Assembly: GCF_011047135.1 (NCBI RefSeq)
Contig: NZ_CP049255.1
Coordinates: forward strand, 2,294,001 to 2,358,000
Reading direction: 5' to 3'
Source of the DNA: Microbacterium endophyticum
Lineage (GTDB): Bacteria; Actinomycetota; Actinomycetes; Actinomycetales; Microbacteriaceae
DNA: 64,000 nucleotides
Shown here: positions 44,450 to 54,976 of the stretch, one piece after another
Numbering within the stretch: position 1 is the first letter of the stretch
Layout: each line of letters begins with the position of its first letter
Program-made: the position numbers and the translations under genes
Notes under the pieces: model-generated
What the model was told of the DNA's origin: nothing
The model's input: only the letters and a program-made list of their open reading frames with translations
Database searches by the model: none

Positions 44450-45448
44450 ATGACTGCATCCGAGCGCGCGGTGGTTTCAGCACGGTACGCGAGATTTGCG
44501 CGTGATGAGGCGCCAGGGCGCTCTGCGCTCTATGCCGATTGGGCTCAGGGCGTGGCAGACGACCCGCACGTGTGGGCAATTCTCGCGAAGATTCCCGCAA
44601 CGCATCGTCAGCCACCGTTGGTTTTCGCGGCGACGCGCCTTCTCGGTGCACCGCTATCGGCGTACAAGGAGTGGTCACAATGGCTGCACGCTCACGCCGA
44701 TCTCGTGATCGCTGAGTGTGAGCGTCGTTCGTTGCAAACCAATGAGCCGCTGCGCTGCGCTGCGCTCTTGCCCGCGCTGGCGCTCATCGAGGGCCCGATC
44801 GCTCTTATCGAGCTCGGCGCGAGCGCGGGGCTCTGTCTTTATCCCGACCAGTATTCCTACCGGTTCTCGCGCACGGGCGCGGGCGTCATCGAGCTCGATC
44901 CCGCTCGCGGACGAAGCAGTGTCGTTCTCGACTGTGAGCTCTCGGGAGAACCGCGCGTCGCGCTGCCGCATGTCGTGTGGCGCGCAGGGATCGATCTTTC
45001 GCCTCTCGACGCCCGAAATCCCGAGGATCGCGAGTGGTTGAAGATGCTCGTATGGCCGGGCGAGCAAGGGCGTGCCGAGCGCATCGCCGCGGCGCTCGAT
45101 ATTGCCGCAGCTGATCCGCCGATCCTTGTCGCTGGAGACGCCGAAGCCGAATTGCCGGCGCTCATCGCCCGCGCGCCTGAAGACGCAACCCTTGTGGTGA
45201 CCACACCCGGAGTGCTGATTCACATCCCGCGGGCGCGTCGCGACGCCGTTATCAGCGCGGCAAGCGCCGCGGCCAGATGGGTCACGATCGATCCACCCGC
45301 CGCCCACGATGCGTGGACTGTGCCGCCCGGCGAGGGCTGGCCCGCATCGCGATTCGTGCTCGGGATCGACGGCGAGATCGTGGCTGCAGTTGACCCGCTC
45401 GGCGCTGTCGTGGAGTGGCATCCGCTCTCGGTAACCGGTGCGCGTTAG
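44450..45448 (+). CDS. DUF2332 family protein
   Basis: 332 aa from ATG 44450. Family segments include RFARDEAPGRSALYADWAQG, LIELGASAGLCLYPDQYSY and EWLKMLVWPGEQGRAER. The GASAGL stretch looks like a methyltransferase-type glycine-rich loop, but no activity is known to me. No signal peptide. It stands just before the DUF3263 gene on the same strand. Confidence 0.8.
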   Translation: MTASERAVVSARYARFARDEAPGRSALYADWAQGVADDPHVWAILAKIPATHRQPPLVFAATRLLGAPLSAYKEWSQWLHAHADLVIAECERRSLQTNEPLRCAALLPALALIEGPIALIELGASAGLCLYPDQYSYRFSRTGAGVIELDPARGRSSVVLDCELSGEPRVALPHVVWRAGIDLSPLDARNPEDREWLKMLVWPGEQGRAERIAAALDIAAADPPILVAGDAEAELPALIARAPEDATLVVTTPGVLIHIPRARRDAVISAASAAARWVTIDPPAAHDAWTVPPGEGWPASRFVLGIDGEIVAAVDPLGAVVEWHPLSVTGAR

Positions 45449-45457
45449 CGTTGACGT

Positions 45458-45715
45458 ATGGATCTGACTGATCGTGACCGGGCGCTGCTGGTGTTCGAAG
45501 CGCAGTACCCGCGCCACGTCGGAGACAAAGAAGAGCGCATTCGCGCCGAGTTGCAGTTGAGCCCAGCCCGGTACTACCAACTCCTCGGACGCCTCATCGA
45601 CACCGCTGAGGCGCTTGAATTCGATCCTTTGCTCGTGCACCGACTGCGGCGCCTTCGTGACGCCGACGACCAATCACGCCGCGCGCATACCGCACGCACT
45701 GGTTCAGCCCGATAA
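45458..45715 (+). CDS. DUF3263 small DNA-binding-like protein
   Basis: 85 aa. The sequence LTDRDRALLVFEAQYPRHVG and LSPARYYQLLGRLIDTAEA forms a helix-turn-helix-like arrangement typical of actinobacterial DUF3263. The tail is basic. It lies 9 bp after the DUF2332 gene and 9 bp before the LytR_C-domain gene, an order common in this family. Confidence 0.85.
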   Translation: MDLTDRDRALLVFEAQYPRHVGDKEERIRAELQLSPARYYQLLGRLIDTAEALEFDPLLVHRLRRLRDADDQSRRAHTARTGSAR

Positions 45716-45724
45716 CATCGACGG

Positions 45725-46315
45725 ATGCCGAGAACGCCCACTTCGCGTGACCGATTCGACGATCTCCCCGAGGGAATTGACCGCGTCGGCGCGCATCGCG
45801 CCGAGAATCCCCGTATGCGCGGCTGGTTGGTCTTCATCTGGGCGCTCGTTGCAACGGTTGTCCTGACCGTCGTCGGCATCTTCGCGAGCATGATGATCTC
45901 GGGCCGAATCGACCTCTTCCCGACCGCTGACCCCACTGTCTCGCAGTCTGCGGGCGTCGAGCCCGTGGTCGACGCGTCGTACACGGTGCTTGTTCTCAAC
46001 GCGACCGATGAAACAGGACTCGGAACTGCGGTACGCGACGAAATCATCGCGGCCGATGTTGGATGGACCGGCGATACGGTGCTGGCGGCAAACGCAGCCT
46101 CGACCGATTTCGAGCAGACGACGGTCTACTACGCCTATCCCGAAGACGAAGCGGCCGCGATGGGTCTGGCTCAACTTCTGGGCGACGTTCCGGTCGTGCA
46201 GAGCGACGCATACCTCCAGACAGAACAGTCTGAGGACGGCTCTCAGACCCGTCAATTGACAGTCGTCGTTGGTGCTGACCGTGCCACAACTGGCGAGGAA
46301 GCGCCGGCCTCATAG
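45725..46315 (+). CDS. Membrane-anchored LytR C-terminal domain protein
   Basis: 196 aa. A charged cytoplasmic part (1-32) leads to one membrane helix (GWLVFIWALVATVVLTVVGI). The outside part has the LytR_C pattern YTVLVLNATDETGLGTAVRD and VYYAYPEDEAAAMGLAQLLG. The N-terminal catalytic LCP domain is absent. A cell-wall role is inferred from the domain only. Confidence 0.83.
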   Translation: MPRTPTSRDRFDDLPEGIDRVGAHRAENPRMRGWLVFIWALVATVVLTVVGIFASMMISGRIDLFPTADPTVSQSAGVEPVVDASYTVLVLNATDETGLGTAVRDEIIAADVGWTGDTVLAANAASTDFEQTTVYYAYPEDEAAAMGLAQLLGDVPVVQSDAYLQTEQSEDGSQTRQLTVVVGADRATTGEEAPAS

Positions 46316-46448
46316 CTCGGAAGTGCGCTCGTGTTTCCGGTCTGTAAAAAGTTCGCTGCCGCCGTGTCACAAGTTGCGGGAACGGCGATATCTCTTGCGT
46401 GCGCATGGATACGATTGCCGCGTCCTACTGCACTAACAGGAGATACGC

Positions 46449-46652
46449 ATGGCCGAGGGTACCGTTAAATGGTTCAACGCTGAGAAAGGCTTCGGCTTTA
46501 TTACGGTGTCGGATGGGCAGGACGTTTTCGTCCACTATTCGAACATCGACATGTCTGGATTCCGTGTACTCGAAGAAGGCCAAGCCGTCGAGTTCACGGT
46601 GGGATCAGGCCAAAAAGGACCTCAGGCAGAAGCTGTTCGCGTCGTAGCCTGA
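46449..46652 (+). CDS. Cold-shock protein, CspA type
   Basis: 67 aa, preceded by AGGAGATACGC. RNP1 is KGFGFI and RNP2 is VFVHYS; the start [15 protein letters not shown] is standard. It binds single-stranded nucleic acids as an RNA chaperone. A long leader (46316-46448) could carry cold-responsive structure, but none was resolved. Confidence 0.97.
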   Translation: MAEGTVKWFNAEKGFGFITVSDGQDVFVHYSNIDMSGFRVLEEGQAVEFTVGSGQKGPQAEAVRVVA

Positions 46653-46771
46653 GCATCGACCTTCACCGGGCGGTTCTGCGTTCCCCTCTCTTGTGAGGGT
46701 GGCGCAGGGTCGCCCGTTGTCATGTCTGTAGCGGCGCACCCCACTTGCGCCCTCATCGGTGATTGCTCGCG

Positions 46772-46798
46772 CTTGCACTCGGCACCCCCGAGTGCCAA
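46772..46798. promoter_or_regulatory. Second, degenerate CIRCE-like element upstream of groEL
   Basis: CTTGCACTC (46772-46780), a 9-nt spacer and GAGTGCCAA (46790-46798) match the CIRCE arms in seven and eight of nine positions. It starts 33 bp before the perfect CIRCE element, about three helical turns. Confidence 0.6.
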
Positions 46799-46804
46799 AA
46801 TGAA

Positions 46805-46831
46805 TTAGCACTCGCAATCGCCGAGTGCTAA
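46805..46831. promoter_or_regulatory. CIRCE element (HrcA operator) of groEL
   Basis: TTAGCACTC (46805-46813), a 9-nt spacer and GAGTGCTAA (46823-46831) match the CIRCE consensus without a mismatch. It lies 36 bp upstream of the groEL start, consistent with HrcA repression released by heat. Confidence 0.97.
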
Positions 46832-48496
<1,665 letters not shown>

Positions 48497-48510
48497 TCCA
48501 CTAGACGCCT

Positions 48511-48542
48511 CGAAGGGCCCCGGCATCTGCCGGGGCCCTTCG
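48511..48542 (+). terminator. Rho-independent terminator of groEL
   Basis: Arms 48511-48525 and 48528-48542 (CGAAGGGCCCCGGCA and its complement) form a 15-bp GC-rich stem with a 2-nt loop, followed by TGTTTT. It starts 15 bp after the groEL stop. Confidence 0.88.
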
Positions 48543-48559
48543 TGTTTTCCGGGGGCGTG

Positions 48560-48847
48560 TCAGCGGAACATGGCGGCGTTGGAAAGTTCGGCATCGGCGT
48601 ACTGCTGACCGGCCAGAGCGAGCGCTTGGTTAACGGTGCCAATGGTGTCCTCGACGTGGTGTTGAGTTGCCCGCCACTGATCGACCACTCCTTGGAACGC
48701 CGTAGCGGCGGTACCAGTCCATGACGACTGGAGCTGGCTGAGTTGAGCAGTCAGCGAAGCCGACTCGCTATGCAACCGATCGATCGTCGCGCGGGCGGCG
48801 GCGGTGGTGGTGAGGACGGCGTCGCTATCGACGGCGAAAACAGCCAT
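48560..48847 (-). CDS. WXG100 (ESAT-6-like) protein
   Basis: 95 aa from ATG 48847, with GAAGGAGC upstream. Helix-turn-helix hairpin with the WXG motif in LQSSWTGTAATAFQGVVDQW (about residues 40-59), length typical of the family. WXG100 proteins are usually secreted as dimers by type VII systems. No EccC, EccB or partner gene lies in the window, so it is an orphan here. The C-terminus lacks a clear YxxxD/E signal except QQYADAE (Y, D at spacing two and Y-x3-E). Confidence 0.88.
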   Translation of the reverse strand: MAVFAVDSDAVLTTTAAARATIDRLHSESASLTAQLSQLQSSWTGTAATAFQGVVDQWRATQHHVEDTIGTVNQALALAGQQYADAELSNAAMFR

Positions 48848-48977
48848 GGGGTGCTCCTTCGATTGAGATGACGAAGACTTCACGTTAAGTGTGAGCACAC
48901 CACGCTGGTTCGCGACGGCTGCAGGCCGTGTACCGGTGTCGCGAAGGTTCCTGCTGGGGAGGAGAGAGACCGGTGCG

Positions 48978-50726
48978 TTAGGAGAGCTTCATCCGCGGCA
49001 ACGGCTGCGTTTCGATCAGAAGGTGAGCCGCGGCATCCTTACCGAGCGCCAGCGGGAACGCAACACGGAACGTCGCTCCACCACCGGCTGTATCGGTCAC
49101 TTCCACGTTGCCGTTGAGCGATTCGACGATCGACGCGACGATAGACAGGCCGAGTCCGGAGCCACCGGTATCGCGAGTGCGCGACGTGTCGGCACGCCAA
49201 AACCTCTCAAAGATGTGCCCACGGATTTGTGGGGGAATACCTTCACCGTGGTCGACGATCTCGAGCCAGCCCATCTGCTGTTCGGCGTCAACTCCGACAC
49301 GTACCTCGATGGGCGATTCGTCGGGGGAGTATCGTCGGGCGTTGCCGAGCAGGTTCGCGATGACCTGGCGGATGCGGTTCTCGTCGCCGAGCACGACAGG
49401 CGTCGGGCGCACGACCGGCACAGCGTCTGTAGAGAGATCGAGCGGGCCGGTGCCGCCGAAACCGTCTGCGGCGTTGTCCTGAGCCCGTGAGCGACGTCGC
49501 AGCAGCGAACCAGCGCGTTCCATGGGCGACACACGGCGACGCACCGACTCGGTGGGCGTCGTCGGGGGAGTGAGCGCTGTGGCATCCGGCAACGGTGGGC
49601 GTGGAGGAAGCGCCGTCGTGTCGACGACGGTGACAGTTCTTGAGGGAGCAGCGGCGCCTACGTCGAGCGCGGCATCTCGCGCAATCGGTCGCAGATCGAT
49701 CGGCGTGATCTCAACGCCGCGTCGCTCATCCAGTCGAGCGAGTGCAAGTAGATCTTCGACGAGCACGCCCATGCGAATCGCTTCTTTCTCGATTCGTTCC
49801 ATCGACTGCGCAATATCGTCGGGGTTTTTGATCGCACCCATGCGGTAGAGCTCGGCGTAGCCGCGTACCGTCACGAGTGGGGTTCGCAACTCATGGCTAG
49901 CGTCACCCACGAAACGCCGCATCTGACGCACTGTGGCGTCTCGCTGCGATAGCGCGCCGTCGATGCGACCGAGCATGGCGTTGATTGCGGATTTCAAACG
50001 CCCGACTTCTGTCGTGGGCGCTTCAACGTCGGTCATACGCAGGCTGAAGTCTCCGGCGGCGATTGCCTCAGCCGTCGACTCCACCTGTCCCAGGCTCCGA
50101 AACGTCAGCGTGACGACCCACCGCACGAGGAAAGCGCTCGCGATGACAGTGATGATGGCGAGAAAACTGTAGATGCCGAGGAACGCCGCCATGAAGCGCT
50201 CACTCGCCGCTGTCGGTATGGCGACAAGCTGTGTGTACAACAGCCCCGTCTCGGCATCCGTGTCAACGGCGACGGCCGCGCGGTACGGCGCCCCGCCAGC
50301 GGAGTTCTCAAGAGTGAATACAGCATCGGAGCCCTGTGCCATCGCCTGAGACATCGTGTAGCTGTCAGGGAACTCCGGCGCGGCCGCACCGTCACCACCG
50401 CCCTGATTGACGAGATGGCCATCGGATTCGGGGCTGTAGATAACCACGAAGTAGCTGGTCGCATTCGACTTATCGACGAACGTCAATCCGGCATCAGACA
50501 CTTCAGCGTCGAAAACCGAGCTAGCCACTCCGGTCTTCACGAGCTGGCGAACCTGCTCGTCGAGATTGTTTCCGAGTGTTTGGCGCAAAAACCCCATGGT
50601 CCCCACACCTGCCGCCAGCAATCCGATCGCGAGCACAGCAACCGTGACTCCCGTCACTTTGGCGCGCAGACTGACGCTGCGCCACCATCGAGTGACCGAG
50701 TCGGATGAGGTGGTGTCGGTTCCCAG
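48978..50726 (-). CDS. Sensor histidine kinase, HAMP type, likely CTG start
   Basis: 582 aa if started at CTG 50726, which has GGAGG six nt upstream and lies 17 bp after the regulator gene stop; the first ordinary start in frame is GTG 50657, which would cut off the basic segment TRWWRSVSLRAK before TM1. Domains: TM1, extracytoplasmic part (about 150 residues), TM2, HAMP, phospho-acceptor FVGDASHELRTPLVTVRGYA, and ATPase boxes VIANLLGNARRYSP, DHGEGIPPQ and GGSGLGLSIV. A Pro/Thr/Arg-rich insertion of about 70 residues lies between the two kinase domains. Signal unknown; similar to TrcS/TcrY kinases. Confidence 0.9.
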   Translation of the reverse strand: MGTDTTSSDSVTRWWRSVSLRAKVTGVTVAVLAIGLLAAGVGTMGFLRQTLGNNLDEQVRQLVKTGVASSVFDAEVSDAGLTFVDKSNATSYFVVIYSPESDGHLVNQGGGDGAAAPEFPDSYTMSQAMAQGSDAVFTLENSAGGAPYRAAVAVDTDAETGLLYTQLVAIPTAASERFMAAFLGIYSFLAIITVIASAFLVRWVVTLTFRSLGQVESTAEAIAAGDFSLRMTDVEAPTTEVGRLKSAINAMLGRIDGALSQRDATVRQMRRFVGDASHELRTPLVTVRGYAELYRMGAIKNPDDIAQSMERIEKEAIRMGVLVEDLLALARLDERRGVEITPIDLRPIARDAALDVGAAAPSRTVTVVDTTALPPRPPLPDATALTPPTTPTESVRRRVSPMERAGSLLRRRSRAQDNAADGFGGTGPLDLSTDAVPVVRPTPVVLGDENRIRQVIANLLGNARRYSPDESPIEVRVGVDAEQQMGWLEIVDHGEGIPPQIRGHIFERFWRADTSRTRDTGGSGLGLSIVASIVESLNGNVEVTDTAGGGATFRVAFPLALGKDAAAHLLIETQPLPRMKLS

Positions 50727-50743
50727 GGTGTTCCTCCGCTGGC

Positions 50744-51436
50744 TCAGGCGCTCTTGGCGGCCTTGAGCATGTAGCCGAAGCCGCGCTTCGTCTGAATCAG
50801 CGCTTCGGAGGAGTGCGGATCGATCTTGCGTCGCAGATACGAGATGTAACTCTCAACGATGCCAGCATCGCCGTTGAAGTCGTACTCCCAAACATGATCG
50901 AGAATCTGCGCCTTGCTCAGCACTCGGTTGGGGTTGAGCATGAGATAGCGCAAAAGCTTGAACTCGGTCGGGCTGAGATCGATGGGGGTCTCGCCGACGA
51001 ATACGTCGTGCGTGTCTTGATCCATCGTGATCTCGCCGGAGCGGATGACGGACTCTTCGTCGGCTTGCATCGTGCGTCGAAGGATCGCCTGAATGCGAGC
51101 GACGATCTCGTCGAGTGAGAACGGCTTCGTCACGTAGTCGTCGCCACCGGCGTTGAGGCCAGTGATCTTGTCTTCGGTGTCGTCCTTCGCGGTCAGGAAG
51201 AGAATGGGAGCCGTGTAGCCGGCCTCCCGCAATCTCTTCGTCACGCTGAACCCGTTCATGTCGGGCAGCATGACATCGAGGACGATGAGGTCCGGCTCCT
51301 CTTCGAGGACTGCCGAAATCGTCTGCGCGCCGTTTCCTACGGCGCGCACCTGGAATCCCGCGAACTTGAGGCTCGTAATGAGCAGGTCGCGGATGTTCGG
51401 CTCATCGTCTACGACGAGGATGCGAGGTGCGGTCAT
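50744..51436 (-). CDS. OmpR-family response regulator
   Basis: 230 aa. Receiver: ILVVDDEPNIRDLLITSLKF, phospho-Asp in LIVLDVMLPDMNGF (about residue 54), FLTAKDDTEDKITGLNAGGD. Winged helix: RVLSKAQILDHVWEYDFNGD and VESYISYLRRKIDPH, the TrcR/TcrX-like type with YDFNGDAGIVESYISYLRRK. It pairs with the kinase gene directly downstream and is probably the first gene of the operon. Confidence 0.92.
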   Translation of the reverse strand: MTAPRILVVDDEPNIRDLLITSLKFAGFQVRAVGNGAQTISAVLEEEPDLIVLDVMLPDMNGFSVTKRLREAGYTAPILFLTAKDDTEDKITGLNAGGDDYVTKPFSLDEIVARIQAILRRTMQADEESVIRSGEITMDQDTHDVFVGETPIDLSPTEFKLLRYLMLNPNRVLSKAQILDHVWEYDFNGDAGIVESYISYLRRKIDPHSSEALIQTKRGFGYMLKAAKSA

Positions 51437-51514
51437 AGCCCCATTATGGTGACCTGAGCGATGGGTCTGCTGGATATTTCCCGGGATGCCGTCAGTTTGG
51501 TCGATTTTTATGGC

Positions 51515-53170
51515 TCAGGCAGCGATGCCGTCGGCATCCAAAATCGTGTAGCTGTAGCCCTGCTCGGCAAGAAAACGCTGACGATTCTGAGCGAAATCCT
51601 GGTCTACGGTGTCGCGGGCGATGAGCGTGTAGAAGCTTGCCGTGTGCCCGTTTGTTTTCGGACGCAGCAGTCGGCCCAGGCGCTGTGCCTCTTCTTGGCG
51701 TGAGCCGAAAGAGCCCGAGACCTGAATCGCGACGGAGGCCTCGGGTAGATCGACCGAGAAGTTCGCAACCTTCGAAACCACCAGCAGGTTGACTTCACCT
51801 TCGCGGAAGGCTCGGTAGAGGTCTTCTCGCTCGTCTACGGGGGTTGCGCCCGTGATCTTCGGCGCGTTGAGAGCTTCGGCGAGGGTGTCGAGCTGGTCGA
51901 GGTACTGGCCGATGACGAGAATCTGCTCGCCCTTGTGACGTGCCGCGAGACTCTTCACGACCCCGATCTTGGCGGGTGCGGATGCGGCAAGCCGGTACCT
52001 GTCGTCGTCGGTGGCAGCAGCGTATTCAAGTCGGTCTCCCGCTGGAAGGTCGACACGCACTTCGTAGCAGGCTGCGGGCGAGATGAAACCCTGGGCTTCG
52101 ATCTCTTTCCAGGGCGCATCGAAACGCTTGGGTCCGATAAGGCTGAAGACATCGCCTTCTCTTCCGTCTTCGCGCACGAGCGTGGCGGTGAGACCCAGAC
52201 GGCGGCGAGCTTGGAGATCAGCCGTCAGCTTGAATACGGGGGCCGGCAAAAGGTGCACTTCGTCGTACACGACGAGTCCCCAGTCCAGCGCGTCGAGTAG
52301 CGCGAGGTGGGCGTACTCGCCTTTCCTCTTGGCGGTAAGAATTTGGTAGGTCGCGATCGTGACCGGCTTGATCTCTTTGACCTGCCCGGAATACTCACCG
52401 ATTTCTTCGGGCGTCAGCGTCGTGCGCTTCAGTAGTTCGTCTCGCCACTGCCGGGCGCTCACCGTGTTGGTGACCAAAATGAGAGTGGTGGTCTTGGTGT
52501 CGGCCATTGCGGCCGCGCCCACGAGCGTCTTTCCGGCGCCACAGGGGAGCACGACGACGCCTGAGCCGCCCTCGGAGAAGATGTCGACCGCTTTGCGCTG
52601 ATAGGGGCGAAGTGTCCAGCCGTCCTCTGCCAGCTCTATCGGATGCGGGGTGCCCGGCGTGTAACCAGCGAGGTCTTCTGCGGGCCAGCCGATTTTCAGC
52701 AGTTCTTGTTTGATCTGGCCGCGTGCCCACGCATCGACGACGAAGACGTGGGGAGCCGGGTGACCGAGAAGGAGGGGTTGGATTCGGCGGTTCTTCGACA
52801 CTTCAGAGAGCACAGCTGCATCGGTCGAGCGCAGGACGAGTATGTTCTCGCCGTACCCCGCGACGTCGGCGCGCTCGATGACGAGCCGTCCATAGCGCGC
52901 GACGGTCTCGCTGATGTCGATCGACACCGAGGGCGGCACGGGAAAACGTGACCATCGGTCGAGCGTCGAAAGCATGTCATCAGCGCTGTGCCCCGCGGCT
53001 CGAGCATTCCAGAGGCCCAGTCGAGTGATGCGGTAGGTATGAATATGCTCAGGGGCCCGCTCGAGCTCAGCAAAAATCGCCAGTTCATGGCGAGCGCTCT
53101 CAGCGTCGGGATGCGCCACTTCGAGGAGCACGGTGCGGTCACTTTGCACGATCAGGGGGCCATCAGCCAT
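51515..53170 (-). CDS. XPB/Rad25-type DNA helicase
   Basis: 551 aa superfamily 2 helicase. Walker A CGAGKT (210-215), DEVH box (303-306), RRRLGLTATLVREDGRE motif III region with a RED-like REDG, and motif VI EEAQRLGRLLR. The N-terminal damage-recognition-like domain (1-175) is typical of bacterial XPB. It unwinds DNA in 3'-5' direction in studied homologues, with a role in repair. The next gene encodes the partner with a helicase-associated domain. Confidence 0.94.
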   Translation of the reverse strand: MADGPLIVQSDRTVLLEVAHPDAESARHELAIFAELERAPEHIHTYRITRLGLWNARAAGHSADDMLSTLDRWSRFPVPPSVSIDISETVARYGRLVIERADVAGYGENILVLRSTDAAVLSEVSKNRRIQPLLLGHPAPHVFVVDAWARGQIKQELLKIGWPAEDLAGYTPGTPHPIELAEDGWTLRPYQRKAVDIFSEGGSGVVVLPCGAGKTLVGAAAMADTKTTTLILVTNTVSARQWRDELLKRTTLTPEEIGEYSGQVKEIKPVTIATYQILTAKRKGEYAHLALLDALDWGLVVYDEVHLLPAPVFKLTADLQARRRLGLTATLVREDGREGDVFSLIGPKRFDAPWKEIEAQGFISPAACYEVRVDLPAGDRLEYAAATDDDRYRLAASAPAKIGVVKSLAARHKGEQILVIGQYLDQLDTLAEALNAPKITGATPVDEREDLYRAFREGEVNLLVVSKVANFSVDLPEASVAIQVSGSFGSRQEEAQRLGRLLRPKTNGHTASFYTLIARDTVDQDFAQNRQRFLAEQGYSYTILDADGIAA

Positions 53171-53226
53171 AACGTACGAGCCTACCGTGGCTATTGATGT
53201 GCCCGGGCGCGCTATGCAGCGTTGAT

Positions 53227-54975
53227 TCAGGCGCGGTCGACGCGGACAATGCTCGTGATCGGCAGCGTGCGCTCGACATCCGCAGCTCTATCCCGCCCAC
53301 GAAGGCGTCCACCGCCGATGCCCGTCGCCTCGATCGTGAACGAGCGCGTGGCGCCTCCCGGCAGGGCAACTTCGATGATCAGGACCTCGTGTTCGCGAAC
53401 CGCGCGATCAAGTTCACGCTCTCGCCACACCGTGTCGATGTCAGCATCGGCTGGCATTCCCGCGCGCAGTTGAGAAATGAGACCGCTGAAACGTTCGATA
53501 GGCGAGAGGGCCGCGTCGCGCCCTGGGGTCGCACGGCGGCGAATCTTCTGACGCGCCCCGTCGGTGCCGAGAGCCATCGCGGGGTAGCCAGCGTCGATGA
53601 GCGTCCAATAAACGGCCTCACGTCCGACACCCGTAGCGAGTACCGCATCATCGAAAACCAGGCCGATACTGCGAACACTCTGGTCGACCGCAATTGTTGC
53701 GAGCACGTGCGGGTCATCGCTCTCGACATGCGTGCGCCCTGACACGCCGTCGACCAACACCCGCACGAGACCGTGCCGGTCGGACGCTCGTTCAATGAGG
53801 TAGTCAAGAGGCTGGGGGATGCCGGTGAGCGAGATCTCCGACAAAAATGCACGCAATGACTCCGCAGTCTCGCCGCCTGCGATGGCGCTAGAGAGGCTGG
53901 CGTCGCTGAACCGGTAGGTCGAAGCCTGAGCACGCGACTCGCGTTCGGCCATGGCGCGTAGGCGCATTTCAACGCGTGGAAGAAGGGGGCCCGGTGCAAT
54001 CGCTGAGAGGTCAGCCTGCAGATAAATGCGGTCGATCTCGGCGGGGAAAGCTGCACTCAGCGTTGCCGGGTCAGGATCGGCGCCCGCATGAACAGCAGCG
54101 GCCCACGGGGGGACAGTGCCGTTCGGCAAGAACAGCGCCCACCGCACGAGACGGCGGTGCAGCAAAACGGCCCGCGCCGGCCAACTCGCATCGAGGGGAT
54201 AGGCGGCTTGCCACGCTTCTGGCTGGTAGATACCGCCGTTCGGGGTCCGGATGCCACCGGGAAGCCGTTGGACCATCGACTTGGCGACCTGCGACCACCG
54301 CGAGACCGTGTCGGCACTGAGCCACTGCTCGCCGTCGGAGGTCACTATCCACTCACGATCGATGCCGCGGATGAGGGACGCATCTTCTGCCGCGCCGAGC
54401 AGATCTTCAAGTTCGTCGCCGTCGGCAACGGCTGCTGATTCAACGAGCCGTCGCCTATCGGCCGCGCCCACGGCTCCGCTACCTACGCGTTGAAGCGGAG
54501 AATGCTGGCATGCCAGCAGCACGTCGGTGAGCGCCGAGACGGCGGTGAATGCACGTTCCGCTGCGGCCGCCGTGTCGATTGCAGAGCTTTCCGCTGCCGT
54601 GAGCGTAGCTTCTTGTGCGATCGACCCGAGTTCACTCCCAGGGGCCGAGGTCTGATCCGATACGCGCGCTCGCTCCGCTACTGCCCGGTAGGGATTGCCC
54701 TCGTCGTCGGACAGGCCACGTTCGATGAGCCAGGGCGTGATGTCTGCTGATGCCGGTCCGGCGTCGGCAATCAACGACTGCAGCACGGCGCGGGGCGCGC
54801 GAATGAGCGCCCGATCTATCGATGCAGAATCCAAGAGCGCCGCAGCAGCATCGTAGAAATCACGCCACGACGCGGTCGCATTGACTCCACGAAGCGCGAA
54901 GAGCGAGGCCAGTTCCTCGGGCGAACGCGCTGAAAGGTTAGCCGCAAGGGCGCGTTCGTCTGAGAGGCCGCTCAC
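53227..54975 (-). CDS. Helicase-associated (XPB partner, Helicase_C_3-type) protein
   Basis: 582 aa from GTG 54975, one base after the upstream stop. It begins LSDERALAANLSARSPEELA SLF-like, has several winged-helix-like parts, and in the C-terminal half IYLQADLSAIAPGPLLPRVE and TYRFSDASLSSAIAGGETAE, which are typical of the protein always found next to bacterial XPB. No Walker motifs are seen. The C-terminus ends in a small beta domain with REHEVLIIEVALPGGATRSF. Role with XPB is inferred from constant pairing. Confidence 0.8.
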   Translation of the reverse strand: MSGLSDERALAANLSARSPEELASLFALRGVNATASWRDFYDAAAALLDSASIDRALIRAPRAVLQSLIADAGPASADITPWLIERGLSDDEGNPYRAVAERARVSDQTSAPGSELGSIAQEATLTAAESSAIDTAAAAERAFTAVSALTDVLLACQHSPLQRVGSGAVGAADRRRLVESAAVADGDELEDLLGAAEDASLIRGIDREWIVTSDGEQWLSADTVSRWSQVAKSMVQRLPGGIRTPNGGIYQPEAWQAAYPLDASWPARAVLLHRRLVRWALFLPNGTVPPWAAAVHAGADPDPATLSAAFPAEIDRIYLQADLSAIAPGPLLPRVEMRLRAMAERESRAQASTYRFSDASLSSAIAGGETAESLRAFLSEISLTGIPQPLDYLIERASDRHGLVRVLVDGVSGRTHVESDDPHVLATIAVDQSVRSIGLVFDDAVLATGVGREAVYWTLIDAGYPAMALGTDGARQKIRRRATPGRDAALSPIERFSGLISQLRAGMPADADIDTVWRERELDRAVREHEVLIIEVALPGGATRSFTIEATGIGGGRLRGRDRAADVERTLPITSIVRVDRA

Positions 54976-54976
54976 G

